Below, in pieces: positions 7,182-14,865 of a stretch of DNA of 19,704 bases. The notes beneath the pieces are model-generated. The model was not told the DNA's origin and ran no database searches. It saw only the letters and a program-made list of their open reading frames with translations. A program made the translations under genes and the position numbers. Each line of letters begins with the position of its first letter. Position 1 is the first letter of the stretch. The stretch is taken from the NCBI GenBank assembly GCA_002311635.1, contig DBZJ01000077.1:1-19704 (forward strand), given 5' to 3'. Origin of the DNA: Syntrophaceae bacterium UBA1163 (GTDB taxonomy: Bacteria > Desulfobacterota > BSN033 > UBA1163).

Positions 7182-7290
7182 CCCTGGCTCGTCAGTTGCG
7201 CCCCTGGCTTTTTCCCTCTCATCCTGTGAAGGCCATTCATCTGCTGAATGGTCACCAGGGAAAATTTCTTTATGGAAGAGGGGGTTTTTC

Positions 7291-7320
7291 TTGACTTTTC
7301 GACACGAGACTGAATAGAAT
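7291..7320 (+). promoter_or_regulatory. Probable larB promoter
   Basis: TTGACT (7291-7296), an 18-bp spacer and TAGAAT (7315-7320) give a good match. The predicted start near 7327 leaves only about 10 nt before the ATG, so the leader is very short and the ribosome binding site (AGAGAGAAG) is weak. Confidence 0.5.
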
Positions 7321-7336
7321 GTTTTAAGAGAGAAGA

Positions 7337-8086
7337 ATGAATATCCGGAAGCTTGAAGATCTCCTGAAGAAAGTGAAATCAGGGAAGACCACGCTGGATG
7401 AAGCCAAGGCACAGTTGAAGTCGCTTCCGTTTGAAGACTTGGGGTTCAGCAGGATCGATCATCACCGCAGTCTCCGAAAAGGTTTTCCTGAGGTGATCTG
7501 GGGAGAAGGAAAGACCGCCGGACAAATTCTGACCATTACGAAACAGTTGAAGACGAAAGGGCAGAATATCCTCATCACGCGTTTGGAAGAGAGAAAGGCC
7601 AAGGCAATACAAAGAGCTTTCCCGAAGAGCCGATACTATCCGAATTCCAAAGTTCTGACCTATCTCACCCATCCAGTCCTATCTGAAGGGAAGGGGACGA
7701 TTCTGGTCATCAGTGCAGGAACGACCGATATCCCTGTGGCTGAGGAGGCTGCGGTCACGGCTCAATTCATGGGGAATCGCGTGGAAACCCTTTACGATGT
7801 CGGTGTCGCAGGGATTCACCGGCTCCTTTCCGAGAGACAGAGATTGGAAGCGGCACGAGTCCTCATTGTCGTGGCTGGAATGGAAGGGGCTTTGCCCAGC
7901 GTCGTCGGAGGGTTGGTGGACCGGCCGGTGATCGCCGTCCCCACCAGTGTCGGCTACGGAACAAGTTTTGGGGGGATCACGGCGTTACTGGCCATGCTGA
8001 ATTCATGCGCCTCAGGTGTCGCCGTGGTCAACATCGATAACGGATTTGGGGCTGGCTACATGGCCGGCCTGATCAATCGAATCTGA
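7337..8086 (+). CDS. larB: Nickel-pincer cofactor biosynthesis carboxylase LarB
   Basis: The 249-aa LarB protein carries out the first step of nickel-pincer nucleotide synthesis. It carboxylates the pyridinium ring of nicotinic acid adenine dinucleotide and hydrolyses the phosphoanhydride to give the biscarboxylated mononucleotide. Seen: an N-terminal helical region (about 1-55), then a PurE-like C-terminal domain with [13 protein letters not shown] (126-138), [10 protein letters not shown] (153-162), [23 protein letters not shown] and [19 protein letters not shown]224 is at the position expected for the family's catalytic cysteine. Length is normal. No larA, larC or larE is nearby, so the later pathway steps must be elsewhere. 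Two co-directional genes of unknown role follow. Confidence 0.93.
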   Translation: MNIRKLEDLLKKVKSGKTTLDEAKAQLKSLPFEDLGFSRIDHHRSLRKGFPEVIWGEGKTAGQILTITKQLKTKGQNILITRLEERKAKAIQRAFPKSRYYPNSKVLTYLTHPVLSEGKGTILVISAGTTDIPVAEEAAVTAQFMGNRVETLYDVGVAGIHRLLSERQRLEAARVLIVVAGMEGALPSVVGGLVDRPVIAVPTSVGYGTSFGGITALLAMLNSCASGVAVVNIDNGFGAGYMAGLINRI

Positions 8087-8109
8087 GTGCTATCCGCTCA
8101 GCCTATTTC

Positions 8110-8125
8110 TCTCCCCGAAGGGAGA
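8110..8125 (+). repeat. Hairpin TCTCCC-CGAA-GGGAGA after larB
   Basis: A perfect 6-bp stem with a CGAA loop lies 23 bp past the larB stop codon. GGGTGACGGGG follows, which gives the gap the look of the CCCTC/GAGGG intergenic elements. There is no T-run, so termination is doubtful; RNA processing or attenuation is possible. Confidence 0.45.
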
Positions 8126-8161
8126 AGGGAAGGTCTAACAGGGTGACGGGGAAAGGATGTC

Positions 8162-8797
8162 ATGAATTGGATCAAGCTGGTCAATGAAGGAATACCTTTC
8201 TTGCTTCTCATCGGCCTGGCCTTCATTCTATACCGAGGACTCAGGAGAAACCAGGCCCTCCTCTCGGAAAGAGAAGAGCTGTTGAAACGTTATATCCTGT
8301 TTCGTGGGGACAGACAGGTCCGTCTGAAGATTTACGGAGGGGACGAAAAGATATATCTGGACCTCCTCAAGAACATTTCGAGCAGCTGGAAAAACTTCAA
8401 AAGGGCCTACGATCAGTGCCTTCTTTCTTTGGCCCAGAGTACAACGAAGACCAAACGCTTTTTGCAGCTCATCACGCTGGGGCTTTTGGTCAACACGGCA
8501 AGGCTTTTTATTTTTGAAGATTATTATTTTTTTGGCTTGGACGCACACTTTTTCTATACAACCGCAAGGGAAGTGTCTAACTATGTCCTTGTCATATTGA
8601 GCTTCTTTTTGCTGAGAAACCAGACTCAGACGTTCCTAACCCTGAAAGGGGAAGTCGTCAAGATGGATCGTGAGATCCTTTTCTTTCCGAACAATATAGA
8701 CAATCAGGAAGAACATGAGGGTCTTTTTAATGAATTTGATCCCCTTGAGGCAAGAGGCGTGAACGATGGGAAAAAAGATCAGGATCCTCGTGAGTGA
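8162..8797 (+). CDS. Hypothetical membrane protein, three predicted TM segments
   Basis: I do not recognise this 211-aa protein. Hydrophobic segments are seen at about residues 11-26, 101-117 and 138-152. A charged, probably cytoplasmic region (27-100) lies between the first two, and an acidic tail rich in N, E and D ends the protein (NNIDNQEEHEGLFNEFDP). The loop between segments two and three is aromatic (FEDYYFFGLDAHFFY). AAAGGA lies 4 nt before the ATG. Its 3' end overlaps the next gene by 32 bp, so the two are probably translated together. It is co-directional with larB, 75 bp upstream. Codon use looks like that of its neighbours. Confidence 0.75.
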   Translation: MNWIKLVNEGIPFLLLIGLAFILYRGLRRNQALLSEREELLKRYILFRGDRQVRLKIYGGDEKIYLDLLKNISSSWKNFKRAYDQCLLSLAQSTTKTKRFLQLITLGLLVNTARLFIFEDYYFFGLDAHFFYTTAREVSNYVLVILSFFLLRNQTQTFLTLKGEVVKMDREILFFPNNIDNQEEHEGLFNEFDPLEARGVNDGKKDQDPRE

Positions 8798-9140
8798 CGT
8801 AGAGGTCGAAGCGGAACTGAACGAGGAAAAGACAGCTCAACGGATCTGGGAGGCTCTCCCGATTGAAGGAAAGGCCAATCTTTGGGGCGAAGAAATCTAC
8901 TTTGCCATTCCGGTGAAGGCCGGGTTGGAGAAGGGGTCAAGGGAAGTCGTCTCAGCGGGGGAATTGGGGTATTGGCCGACCGGACACGCCTTCTGCATCT
9001 TTTTCGGCCCCACCCCGGCAAGCAGGGGCGACGAGATTCGAGCTGCCAGCGCCGTCAATATCATTGGAAAGGTGCTATCCGATCCTAAAGTCCTCTTGAA
9101 GGTTAAAGACAGGGCTAAAATCATCTTGGAAAAAGTCTAG
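8766..9140 (+). CDS. Cyclophilin-like fold protein (TM1367-type, PF04126-like)
   Basis: The 124-aa protein matches the small bacterial cyclophilin-like family typified by Thermotoga TM1367. Seen: an N-terminal beta region (KIRILVSDVEVEAEL), the GEEIYFAIPV strand, and the signature VSAGELGYWPTGHAFCIFFGPTPAS (about 62-86). These proteins have a compact beta-barrel like cyclophilin but lack proven peptidyl-prolyl isomerase activity, and no substrate is known. The gene starts inside the 3' end of the membrane-protein gene, with AGAGG about 9 nt upstream. It ends 34 bp from the convergent VanZ-like gene, and I see no terminator between them. Confidence 0.8.
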   Translation: MGKKIRILVSDVEVEAELNEEKTAQRIWEALPIEGKANLWGEEIYFAIPVKAGLEKGSREVVSAGELGYWPTGHAFCIFFGPTPASRGDEIRAASAVNIIGKVLSDPKVLLKVKDRAKIILEKV

Positions 9141-9174
9141 CCACCCGCCTCCCGGTACGCAGGAGCTCCATACT

Positions 9175-9621
9175 CTATTTCTTCCTACCACGATGCCACA
9201 AGAAGGCTACACACTGCGCAAGAATTCCGCCTGCGGTATCGATGGCCACATCCACGGCGGATGCCGTCCGTGTTGGAACAAAGGATTGGTGAAACTCATC
9301 CCCGGCAGCCCAGACGACCACTACGATGAGGGCGAAAAAAGACCATCGCCAGCTCCACGACGAAACCGAGTCGCCGCGAAAAGTGCGGAACAATAAAAGA
9401 CCTAAAACAAAATACTCTGTGACATGTGCGGCCTTTCTAATCAACACATGGATGAAAACCATTTCCTGAGATGAGATTTTGGGGAATAAAACACCCAGGA
9501 CCATTTCCATCCACGAGAATGTATTTTCCGCAGAAAATGTCTCAGTGGACATCCAAAAAATAAAGCACAGCCAAAGGATTACGGGAAGCCAATACTTGAT
9601 GAAGTTTCGATTGAAGATCAT
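9175..9621 (-). CDS. VanZ-like family membrane protein
   Basis: The 148-aa integral membrane protein has about four hydrophobic segments (9-24, 54-78, 92-107, 122-142). The VanZ-family core is present: IRKAAHVTEYFVLGLLLFR (61-79) and DEFHQSFVPTRTASAVDVAIDTAGG (108-132). VanZ of Enterococcus gives low-level teicoplanin resistance; most relatives are uncharacterised envelope proteins, and this one should not be read as a resistance gene. The ATG is followed by MIFNRNF; the ribosome binding site is weak (AAAGGTG lies 13 nt away). It lies 115 bp downstream of the NamZ fusion gene on the same strand and may be the last gene of that envelope cluster. Confidence 0.85.
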   Translation of the reverse strand: MIFNRNFIKYWLPVILWLCFIFWMSTETFSAENTFSWMEMVLGVLFPKISSQEMVFIHVLIRKAAHVTEYFVLGLLLFRTFRGDSVSSWSWRWSFFALIVVVVWAAGDEFHQSFVPTRTASAVDVAIDTAGGILAQCVAFLWHRGRKK

Positions 9622-9736
9622 CCTAACTTTTACACCTTTCGGACAAACGGCCTTCTTAATACCAAAAGGTCTCCGTCGCCGGATAAGATTTCAACGATTC
9701 TATCATAGGTCAGAAAGTTTTTGTGCAAAGGATGGG

Positions 9737-12082
9737 TCAATAAAGCAAATATTTTGACCGGAGCTTGTGGAATTGTTCCAGCGGCTCCTGCCAATTCTGC
9801 GCGATGACAACAGGGTCCTGACCATCCTTAATGGCTTGTAGAACCTCGCGAGATCCAATGAGGCCAAGTGTCTTGTCAATCTGGAAGTCCTTCGGATGGA
9901 GCCGGTAAAGGGCGCTGACGATTTCTACCCCAAGAGCAGGAGAGTCCAGCACCTGTCGATCGAGGAGGGCGATCTGGACGCCGTGACATAATTGATTTTT
10001 AAAAGGACTGGCTGCGGGTGTAAATTCCACCGGCATGAATCGGATCCCTTTGATTCTGCGGTTATTCAGGTATGACGCAAATTCCTCTGCGGTGATCCAG
10101 GGAGCGCCGAGAAACTCGAAAGGTGTCGACGTCCCCCGGCCGACGCTTACGTTCGAGCTTTCAACCATCGCGACTCCCGGATAGAGAATAGCTTCTGACA
10201 GAGTACGCAAGTTAGGCGATGGGTTGAGCCAAAGCAAGCCGGTGTCGTCATACCACTGGCTGCGCTCATAGCCACGCATTTTGATGACGTGCAACTTAAC
10301 GCCAATCTTCATTTCGGCATTAAACAATGTTGCAAGCTCACCCACCGTCATCCCGTGCCGGACGGGCAGAGGGAAATATCCGGTGAAGGATCTCAAGTCT
10401 CTGTCCAGGATCGGTCCCTGAACGAGCGAAGCAGTGATCGGATTCGGCCTGTCGAGAACATAGAAAGGAATTCCCTTCTTAGCACACGCCTCCATCGCAT
10501 AACCCATGGTCGTGATATACGTGTAGAAGCGAGCACCCGCATCCTGGATGTCGAAGACGAGCGCGTCCAGGCCAGAGAGCATTTTTTTTGTCGGACGAAC
10601 AGTGGCCCCATAAAGACTGTATAAGGGCAGACCTGTCAACGGCTCTCTCGTTGATAAAACCTTCCTGTCGGCCTTGCCGGAAAAGCCGTGCTCCGGGCTG
10701 AAAATGGCTACCAGTTTCACATTTGGCGCCTTATGGAGGAGGTCTACCGTACGCCTCCCTGCGGAATCGATGCCCGAATGATTAGTAATCAGTCCCACAC
10801 GCAGTCCAGTGAGGGGTTTGAACTTCTCTCCGGTTAGAACGTCGATTCCTGTCTGCACCTTCTCGTTATTGTTCTCGCCTGGTTCATACGGACTCGGCAA
10901 AGGCCTGCTGGCCAAAACGCCCTCCGCTGAAACCGGTTCAATGGCTTCATTAACAAGGGAGAGTATCTTGGTTCGCAACGGCTCGACCTTTCCTTTGCCA
11001 TTTGGGTGGACGCGATTGGTCAGGATAATGACATAGGTATTGGAAACCGGGTCAATCCAGATTCCGGTTCCGGTGAAGCCCTTGTGTCCGTACGAGGCTT
11101 CGGAGGCGAGGGACGAGTCGATATTCCAGCCCAATCCCCGTAGAGGCAATTTATCAGGCGGGGATTGCGGCGTGGTCATCTTCCTGATCATGGCAGGACT
11201 GAGAATCCGTATACCATTTCTGCTGCCCCCGTCGAGGATCGTCTGGGCAAAGATGGCGAGGTCATCGGCTGTAGAGAAAAGCCCGGCATGTCCGGCCACA
11301 CCGCCCATGCCGCGGGCCACTGGATCGTGGACCTCTCCCAAGAGGATATTGCCCTTGGTCCCATGCAGGTATTGCGTCGGCGCGATACGAGGCTGGAGGA
11401 GGGGGGAAGGCTTGAAGCCTGTGTCCTCCATTCCGAGAGGTTTAAAGATGTGATCGGCGCAATAGAGATCAAGAGGTTTCCCAGAGATGCGAGAGACAAG
11501 CTCGCCTAGAATGATAAAATTGATGTCACTATAAATGAAACTCGTGCCGGGAGGGAGAATGGGTTTCTCTTCTTCGACCAGACGGAGAGCGGTGTCATAT
11601 CCCGACCCATTTGGTTTTAGGTCGAGATCCGGCCGAAGACCGGAATAATGCGTGAGGAGATCGCGCACAGTGATCGCTTCTTTGCCGTTCAGTTTAAACT
11701 CGGGCCAATATTTGGCGACCGGATCTTCGAGGTTTAATTTTCCCGTTTCTATCAGCTGCACCACCGCGGTGGAAGTTGCAATCACCTTGGTGAGGGAGGC
11801 GATATCGAAGACGGTATCTGTGGTCATGGGGACCTTCTTCGGTTTTAGCGCGCGAAGGCCGAAGGCCCGCCGGTAGACAACTTTTCCCCGGTTCCCGATC
11901 AAGATGACAGCACCCGGAATCCTGCCGGCTTGAATCTCTTTCTTCGCCAGTTCTGCAATGGGAACCAGTTGCTCTTCCCGAAGCGCCTGAGAGGATGCTG
12001 AGGTGGGGATGACAGCAGAGAGGATAAGTGGGAGGAAAATCCTCCACCACTTCACAGCCTTCTGCCGCACGACATGTTTCAT
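9737..12082 (-). CDS. Serine hydrolase (beta-lactamase fold) fused to NamZ/DUF1343 exo-muramidase
   Basis: This 781-aa two-domain exported protein starts at ATG 12082 with a basic N-terminus and hydrophobic segment (WWRIFLPLILSAVIP, about 12-26) ending in a SASSQA cleavage region. An upstream frame to 12184 adds 34 residues inside the preceding gene and hides the signal. Domain 1 (about 35-380) is a class C beta-lactamase/PBP4-type hydrolase: SLTK (S96, K99), YSD (Y184) and HKG (333-335). Domain 2 (about 405-781) is DUF1343, whose B. subtilis member NamZ (GH171) releases N-acetylmuramic acid from glycan ends. Motifs are LRVGLITNHSG, FSPEHGFSG (E464-H465), DIQDAGARFYTY and WLNPSPNLRTLSEAILYPG. 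It probably trims or recycles peptidoglycan fragments outside the cytoplasm. It follows the DUF4015 gene by 32 bp. Confidence 0.9.
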   Translation of the reverse strand: MKHVVRQKAVKWWRIFLPLILSAVIPTSASSQALREEQLVPIAELAKKEIQAGRIPGAVILIGNRGKVVYRRAFGLRALKPKKVPMTTDTVFDIASLTKVIATSTAVVQLIETGKLNLEDPVAKYWPEFKLNGKEAITVRDLLTHYSGLRPDLDLKPNGSGYDTALRLVEEEKPILPPGTSFIYSDINFIILGELVSRISGKPLDLYCADHIFKPLGMEDTGFKPSPLLQPRIAPTQYLHGTKGNILLGEVHDPVARGMGGVAGHAGLFSTADDLAIFAQTILDGGSRNGIRILSPAMIRKMTTPQSPPDKLPLRGLGWNIDSSLASEASYGHKGFTGTGIWIDPVSNTYVIILTNRVHPNGKGKVEPLRTKILSLVNEAIEPVSAEGVLASRPLPSPYEPGENNNEKVQTGIDVLTGEKFKPLTGLRVGLITNHSGIDSAGRRTVDLLHKAPNVKLVAIFSPEHGFSGKADRKVLSTREPLTGLPLYSLYGATVRPTKKMLSGLDALVFDIQDAGARFYTYITTMGYAMEACAKKGIPFYVLDRPNPITASLVQGPILDRDLRSFTGYFPLPVRHGMTVGELATLFNAEMKIGVKLHVIKMRGYERSQWYDDTGLLWLNPSPNLRTLSEAILYPGVAMVESSNVSVGRGTSTPFEFLGAPWITAEEFASYLNNRRIKGIRFMPVEFTPAASPFKNQLCHGVQIALLDRQVLDSPALGVEIVSALYRLHPKDFQIDKTLGLIGSREVLQAIKDGQDPVVIAQNWQEPLEQFHKLRSKYLLY

Positions 12083-12114
12083 CTCAAATTCTTGGCAAAC
12101 GAATCGAACGAATC

Positions 12115-13395
12115 TCAGCCGAATGGCTTTTCTTTCTTCAGGCCCGCTGACGAATAAGCGTTCCTCGGATTCCAGAGCATCCAACCTTGGGAACCAAATC
12201 CTTCAGCCGCTTTGACCTCGCCCATGATCTCTCGATCATTGAAGTATCTCCTGTCAAAGGCGTAGTCTCTAAATGCCTGCAGCCATGGTCTGAAACGATG
12301 GGAGGGGAGATTGGTTCGTTCCTGGGCTCGTTTGAGGGAAAGATAAACGATTTCATAAGGGTTCGCAACAGGATTTCTGTAACCGGGTATTCCATACTGA
12401 AATCCGGATGGATAAAGCATGGGGCAGATATAGTCAAGGTGGACGGCAAGGTCTTCAAGCCTCTGTCCGATCTTGGTATCGTTAAGATTCCAACAGACGT
12501 AACCGAAGATATCTGCGGAGACAAAAACATTATAAGGCGTCAGCCTCCTCCTCGCCTCCATAAGAAATCCGGAGATGGCTCTTACCCTGTTCTCTTCTGT
12601 ATTGGACATTGAAAATTGAAGGCCGGAAGCATCCGGAAACCGGAGATAGTCGAACTGGATCTCATCAAATCCATATTGTGCTGCTTCCACAGCAATATTG
12701 ATATTATAATCCCACACCTCCTTCTTGAAGGGATCCACCCAGGCCAGGTTTTCCCTGTCGCGCCATATCTCTCCCGCCGGTGTCTTCACCGCCAAATCAG
12801 GCCGTACCCCTGCGAGGGGATTATCTTTGAACACAACGATCCGCGCGATGGTGTAGATTCCCTTTGCCTTCAAAGATTTCATCAGGGGAGCGATCTCTCT
12901 TACCGTGATGGTCCGCTGAGCACCCACTTCAGCGGCAAGGGGAATCGCGCTCTTATAAGGAATCATGCCCCTGTCTCCCTTCACATCGATGGCAAGGGTA
13001 TTCAACTCGGTTTCCTGAAGGAGTTTGATTGCAGAGTCTCGCAGACTCCTGTCGCCTATTCCAAAAAAGGAGAGATAAAGCGCTTTCGGATTAAAAGGGA
13101 TGAGTTTTATCTCTTGGGGTACACCGTTGAGAGGAAGGACGATCCGGTCGGTTCTTCCGTATCCAGGTGCCCTCACCCGCACTTTGCCGGACGCGGTATT
13201 GGCCGTGAAAATTCCGTTCTCATCCGCCAGGACGACGTCATTATTTGAAGTAACCAAAGCACCCTTAACCGGTTTCCCGGTGATGAAATCAACCACTCTC
13301 CCCGTTGTGTACGCCATGGCATACGCCGGAATCAACGAGAAAAGGGTTACACACAACAACGCTATCCATACCTTACTTCCTCTGCTGATCAGCAT
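12115..13395 (-). CDS. DUF4015 putative glycoside hydrolase with N-terminal beta-sandwich
   Basis: The 426-aa exported protein has a signal peptide at about 1-28 (LLCVTLFSLIPAYAMA). A carboxypeptidase-regulatory-like beta domain follows at about 30-100 (GRVVDFITGKPVKGALVTSN, then DENGIFTANTASGKVRVRAPGYG). The rest is a TIM-barrel-like DUF4015 domain with LNTLAIDVKGDRG (131-143), ENLAWVDPFKKEVWDYN, the hallmark GFDEIQFDYLRFPD (242-255), FVSADIFGYVCW and LDYICPMLYPS (320-330). The acidic residues in DEIQFD are the likely catalytic or sugar-binding ones by analogy with related glycosidase barrels. No enzyme activity is firmly known for the family, to my knowledge. The start is 4 nt after the deacetylase stop, with GGGGGT upstream, so the two are clearly one operon. 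Confidence 0.88.
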   Translation of the reverse strand: MLISRGSKVWIALLCVTLFSLIPAYAMAYTTGRVVDFITGKPVKGALVTSNNDVVLADENGIFTANTASGKVRVRAPGYGRTDRIVLPLNGVPQEIKLIPFNPKALYLSFFGIGDRSLRDSAIKLLQETELNTLAIDVKGDRGMIPYKSAIPLAAEVGAQRTITVREIAPLMKSLKAKGIYTIARIVVFKDNPLAGVRPDLAVKTPAGEIWRDRENLAWVDPFKKEVWDYNINIAVEAAQYGFDEIQFDYLRFPDASGLQFSMSNTEENRVRAISGFLMEARRRLTPYNVFVSADIFGYVCWNLNDTKIGQRLEDLAVHLDYICPMLYPSGFQYGIPGYRNPVANPYEIVYLSLKRAQERTNLPSHRFRPWLQAFRDYAFDRRYFNDREIMGEVKAAEGFGSQGWMLWNPRNAYSSAGLKKEKPFG

Positions 13396-13399
13396 CTTT

Positions 13400-14185
13400 C
13401 TACCCCCGCGGTGAATTTGCCAGGATTGTGGTAAGCCTTCTTCCTCCGTCTCCGTTTGTCATAAGATAACGAGGAAGAGCCATCACATTGTCCTGAGTGC
13501 CTGCAGGATGCCGCTCCATCGTAAATGTGGCCACATATCCCGCTTCTTTGGCCTTATGGATGAGGTCGTCATCATAGATACCAAAGGGCCATCCGAGCAT
13601 GTCCACCCTGACATTCAGTTCCTTTTCCAGTTTCTCTTTTGATTTTCTCAACTGCATGGCCACAAAATTTTCATATTCAGCCGGTGTTAACCTCTTTTTC
13701 TCTTTCTTGAAGTTAGGATGCCAAAAGGTATGAGACTGAAAGTCAAAAAGCCCTGTCTCTTTCAACTCTCTCAGCTGGCCCCAAGTCATGGCATAAGATG
13801 CGTTTGATATCGCCGATGGGTAGATGAAAAGGGTGACCGGAATGTGGTATTTCCTGACAAGAGGGAGCATCTCTCTATAGACAGAAATGTGGCCGTCATC
13901 AGCGGTAATCACAACGGAATGGGGTGGGGGGGCCTGTTTTTTCCCAAGGTAGTAGTCCACAAGTTCCCTGAGAGGTATCACTTCGTACCTGTTGTCTTTG
14001 AAGTATTTCAGCTGGGACTCGAAAAGGGCTGTTGTTACCGTCATGCTGTCAATAGCCGCAGGTCCGAAGCGATGATAAATAAGAATAGGGACATGAACTG
14101 CCTCATGAGCTAACGCTAAGCCGGATGGAGAAAAAATGAGGAGTAGTGTGAGAAGTAAGATGATTAAGCTTTTGTTCTCTTGCAT
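13400..14185 (-). CDS. Exported polysaccharide deacetylase (NodB/CE4 homology)
   Basis: The 261-aa protein has a signal peptide (about 1-27, SLIILLLTLLLIFSPSGLALA). The NodB fold follows: VPILIYHRFG (33-41), motif 1 VVITADDGH (TADDG at 94-98, variant of TFDDG), motif 2 SHTFWH (H152 and H156, metal ligands) and motif 3 as GWPFG (198-202). CE4 enzymes remove N- or O-acetyl groups from glycans such as peptidoglycan, chitin-like oligomers or poly-N-acetylglucosamine; the target here is unknown. The ATG at 14185 is used. A TTG at 14194 is equally possible and better spaced from GGAAAGAG, adding three residues. It is followed at once by the DUF4015 gene and preceded closely by the ribbon-helix-helix gene. 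Confidence 0.9.
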   Translation of the reverse strand: MQENKSLIILLLTLLLIFSPSGLALAHEAVHVPILIYHRFGPAAIDSMTVTTALFESQLKYFKDNRYEVIPLRELVDYYLGKKQAPPPHSVVITADDGHISVYREMLPLVRKYHIPVTLFIYPSAISNASYAMTWGQLRELKETGLFDFQSHTFWHPNFKKEKKRLTPAEYENFVAMQLRKSKEKLEKELNVRVDMLGWPFGIYDDDLIHKAKEAGYVATFTMERHPAGTQDNVMALPRYLMTNGDGGRRLTTILANSPRG

Positions 14186-14212
14186 AGATTGCAATTCGAA
14201 ACTCTTTCCAAT

Positions 14213-14407
14213 CTAACTAGTTGTCTTCGTTCTTGTTTTTTTCCTTCTGAGATACAGCCTTAATGCCTCATCCAAAACCTCTTTTATCTTCTTTCTTTCC
14301 CAGTAGGCTAATGCCTTAAGTTTCTCCAGGTAATCCTTCCTCAGAATGAATGTAGCCCGTATCCATCCGTCCTGGAGCCCTTCTTGTGAGGTTCTATGTA
14401 AAGTCAT
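14213..14407 (-). CDS. Small ribbon-helix-helix (CopG-like) DNA-binding protein
   Basis: The 64-aa protein shows the ribbon-helix-helix layout: a short N-terminal arm, a beta strand WIRATFILR (15-23), helix A at KDYLEKLKALAYWER (24-38), a turn, and helix B at KKIKEVLDEALRLYLRR (39-55), then a basic tail. Such proteins bind DNA as dimers through the strand and act as repressors, partition proteins or antitoxins. No toxin-sized gene is beside it. It ends 18-27 bp upstream of the deacetylase start on the same strand, so it probably leads that operon. Three 9-bp-spaced GTNNAC boxes lie 22-45 bp before its start and may be its operator. The ribosome binding site is weak. Confidence 0.7.
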   Translation of the reverse strand: MTLHRTSQEGLQDGWIRATFILRKDYLEKLKALAYWERKKIKEVLDEALRLYLRRKKTRTKTTS

Positions 14408-14428
14408 CGCTGCCCGGTCTTAATGCCT

Positions 14429-14452
14429 GTACACCATGTAAACAAAGTAAAC
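14429..14452 (-). promoter_or_regulatory. Three GTNNAC boxes at 9-bp spacing, candidate RHH operator
   Basis: On the plus strand GTACAC (14429), GTAAAC (14438) and GTAAAC (14447) repeat every 9 bp. They lie just upstream of the ribbon-helix-helix gene. Direct short boxes are the usual target form for this protein class, so autoregulation is a reasonable inference. Confidence 0.4.
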
Positions 14453-14753
14453 CTTTTCTATGACCTTGCATCTTGTGTGCCATAAAATTAGAATTCAATC
14501 GTAAATGTATCTATTGGAATTTATGAATTTTTTTGTTGATCTCCCCAAAATGTAATTTGTCTCGAAATATTGAAAGTAACAAGAAAGGACATCAGAGCGA
14601 CAAAATGTGCCGATTTTTCATTTGGATTTCAAAAGAAATTGACTGAAGACAGAGTTAGAGATGTAGAAAACGTGGGTGAGCGGATGCCGGTTGAATACTT
14701 GTTGGGGACAATCATTAATCGGGGGGAATTAGGTTTTGACCTGACCCTAAAAC

Positions 14754-14810
14754 TGTCATTCTGAACTTGGTTCAGAATCTCTGAGACCCTGAAACGGGTT
14801 CAGGGTGACA
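14754..14810. repeat. REP-like double hairpin element
   Basis: Two adjacent perfect hairpins are seen. The first is ATTCTGAAC-TTG-GTTCAGAAT (14758-14778, 9-bp stem). The second is ACCCTGAA-ACGGG-TTCAGGGT (14786-14806, 8-bp stem). The outer ends TGTCA and TGACA also pair. The form matches dispersed TGTCATTCTGAAC-type intergenic elements in related genomes. Confidence 0.75.
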
Positions 14811-14865
14811 TGAGGGGATTAGATTTTGTTATTGCAGAATGGACCATCTGTAAGGGCGGGGTAAT

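Larger units (their letters stand above)
14408..14865. other. Intergenic region with operator-like boxes and a REP-like element
   Basis: This 458-bp gap lies upstream of the ribbon-helix-helix gene and downstream of dciA. It holds the GTNNAC boxes (14429-14452) and a double-hairpin repeat (14754-14810). Its AT-rich middle has one short frame (14570-14764 plus, TTG start) with no ribosome binding site and no recognised family, which I do not call as a gene. Confidence 0.5.

Noticed and set aside
9175..9621. Glycopeptide resistance gene vanZ
   Set aside because: Only the broad VanZ-like family is supported; there are no van ligase, dehydrogenase or regulator genes, and the context is general envelope functions.
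14213..14407. Antitoxin of a toxin-antitoxin pair
   Set aside because: No small toxin gene adjoins; the next gene is an exported polysaccharide deacetylase.
14570..14764. 64-codon plus-strand frame in the dciA-RHH gap
   Set aside because: TTG start without a Shine-Dalgarno sequence, no recognisable fold, and its 3' end runs into the REP-like element.
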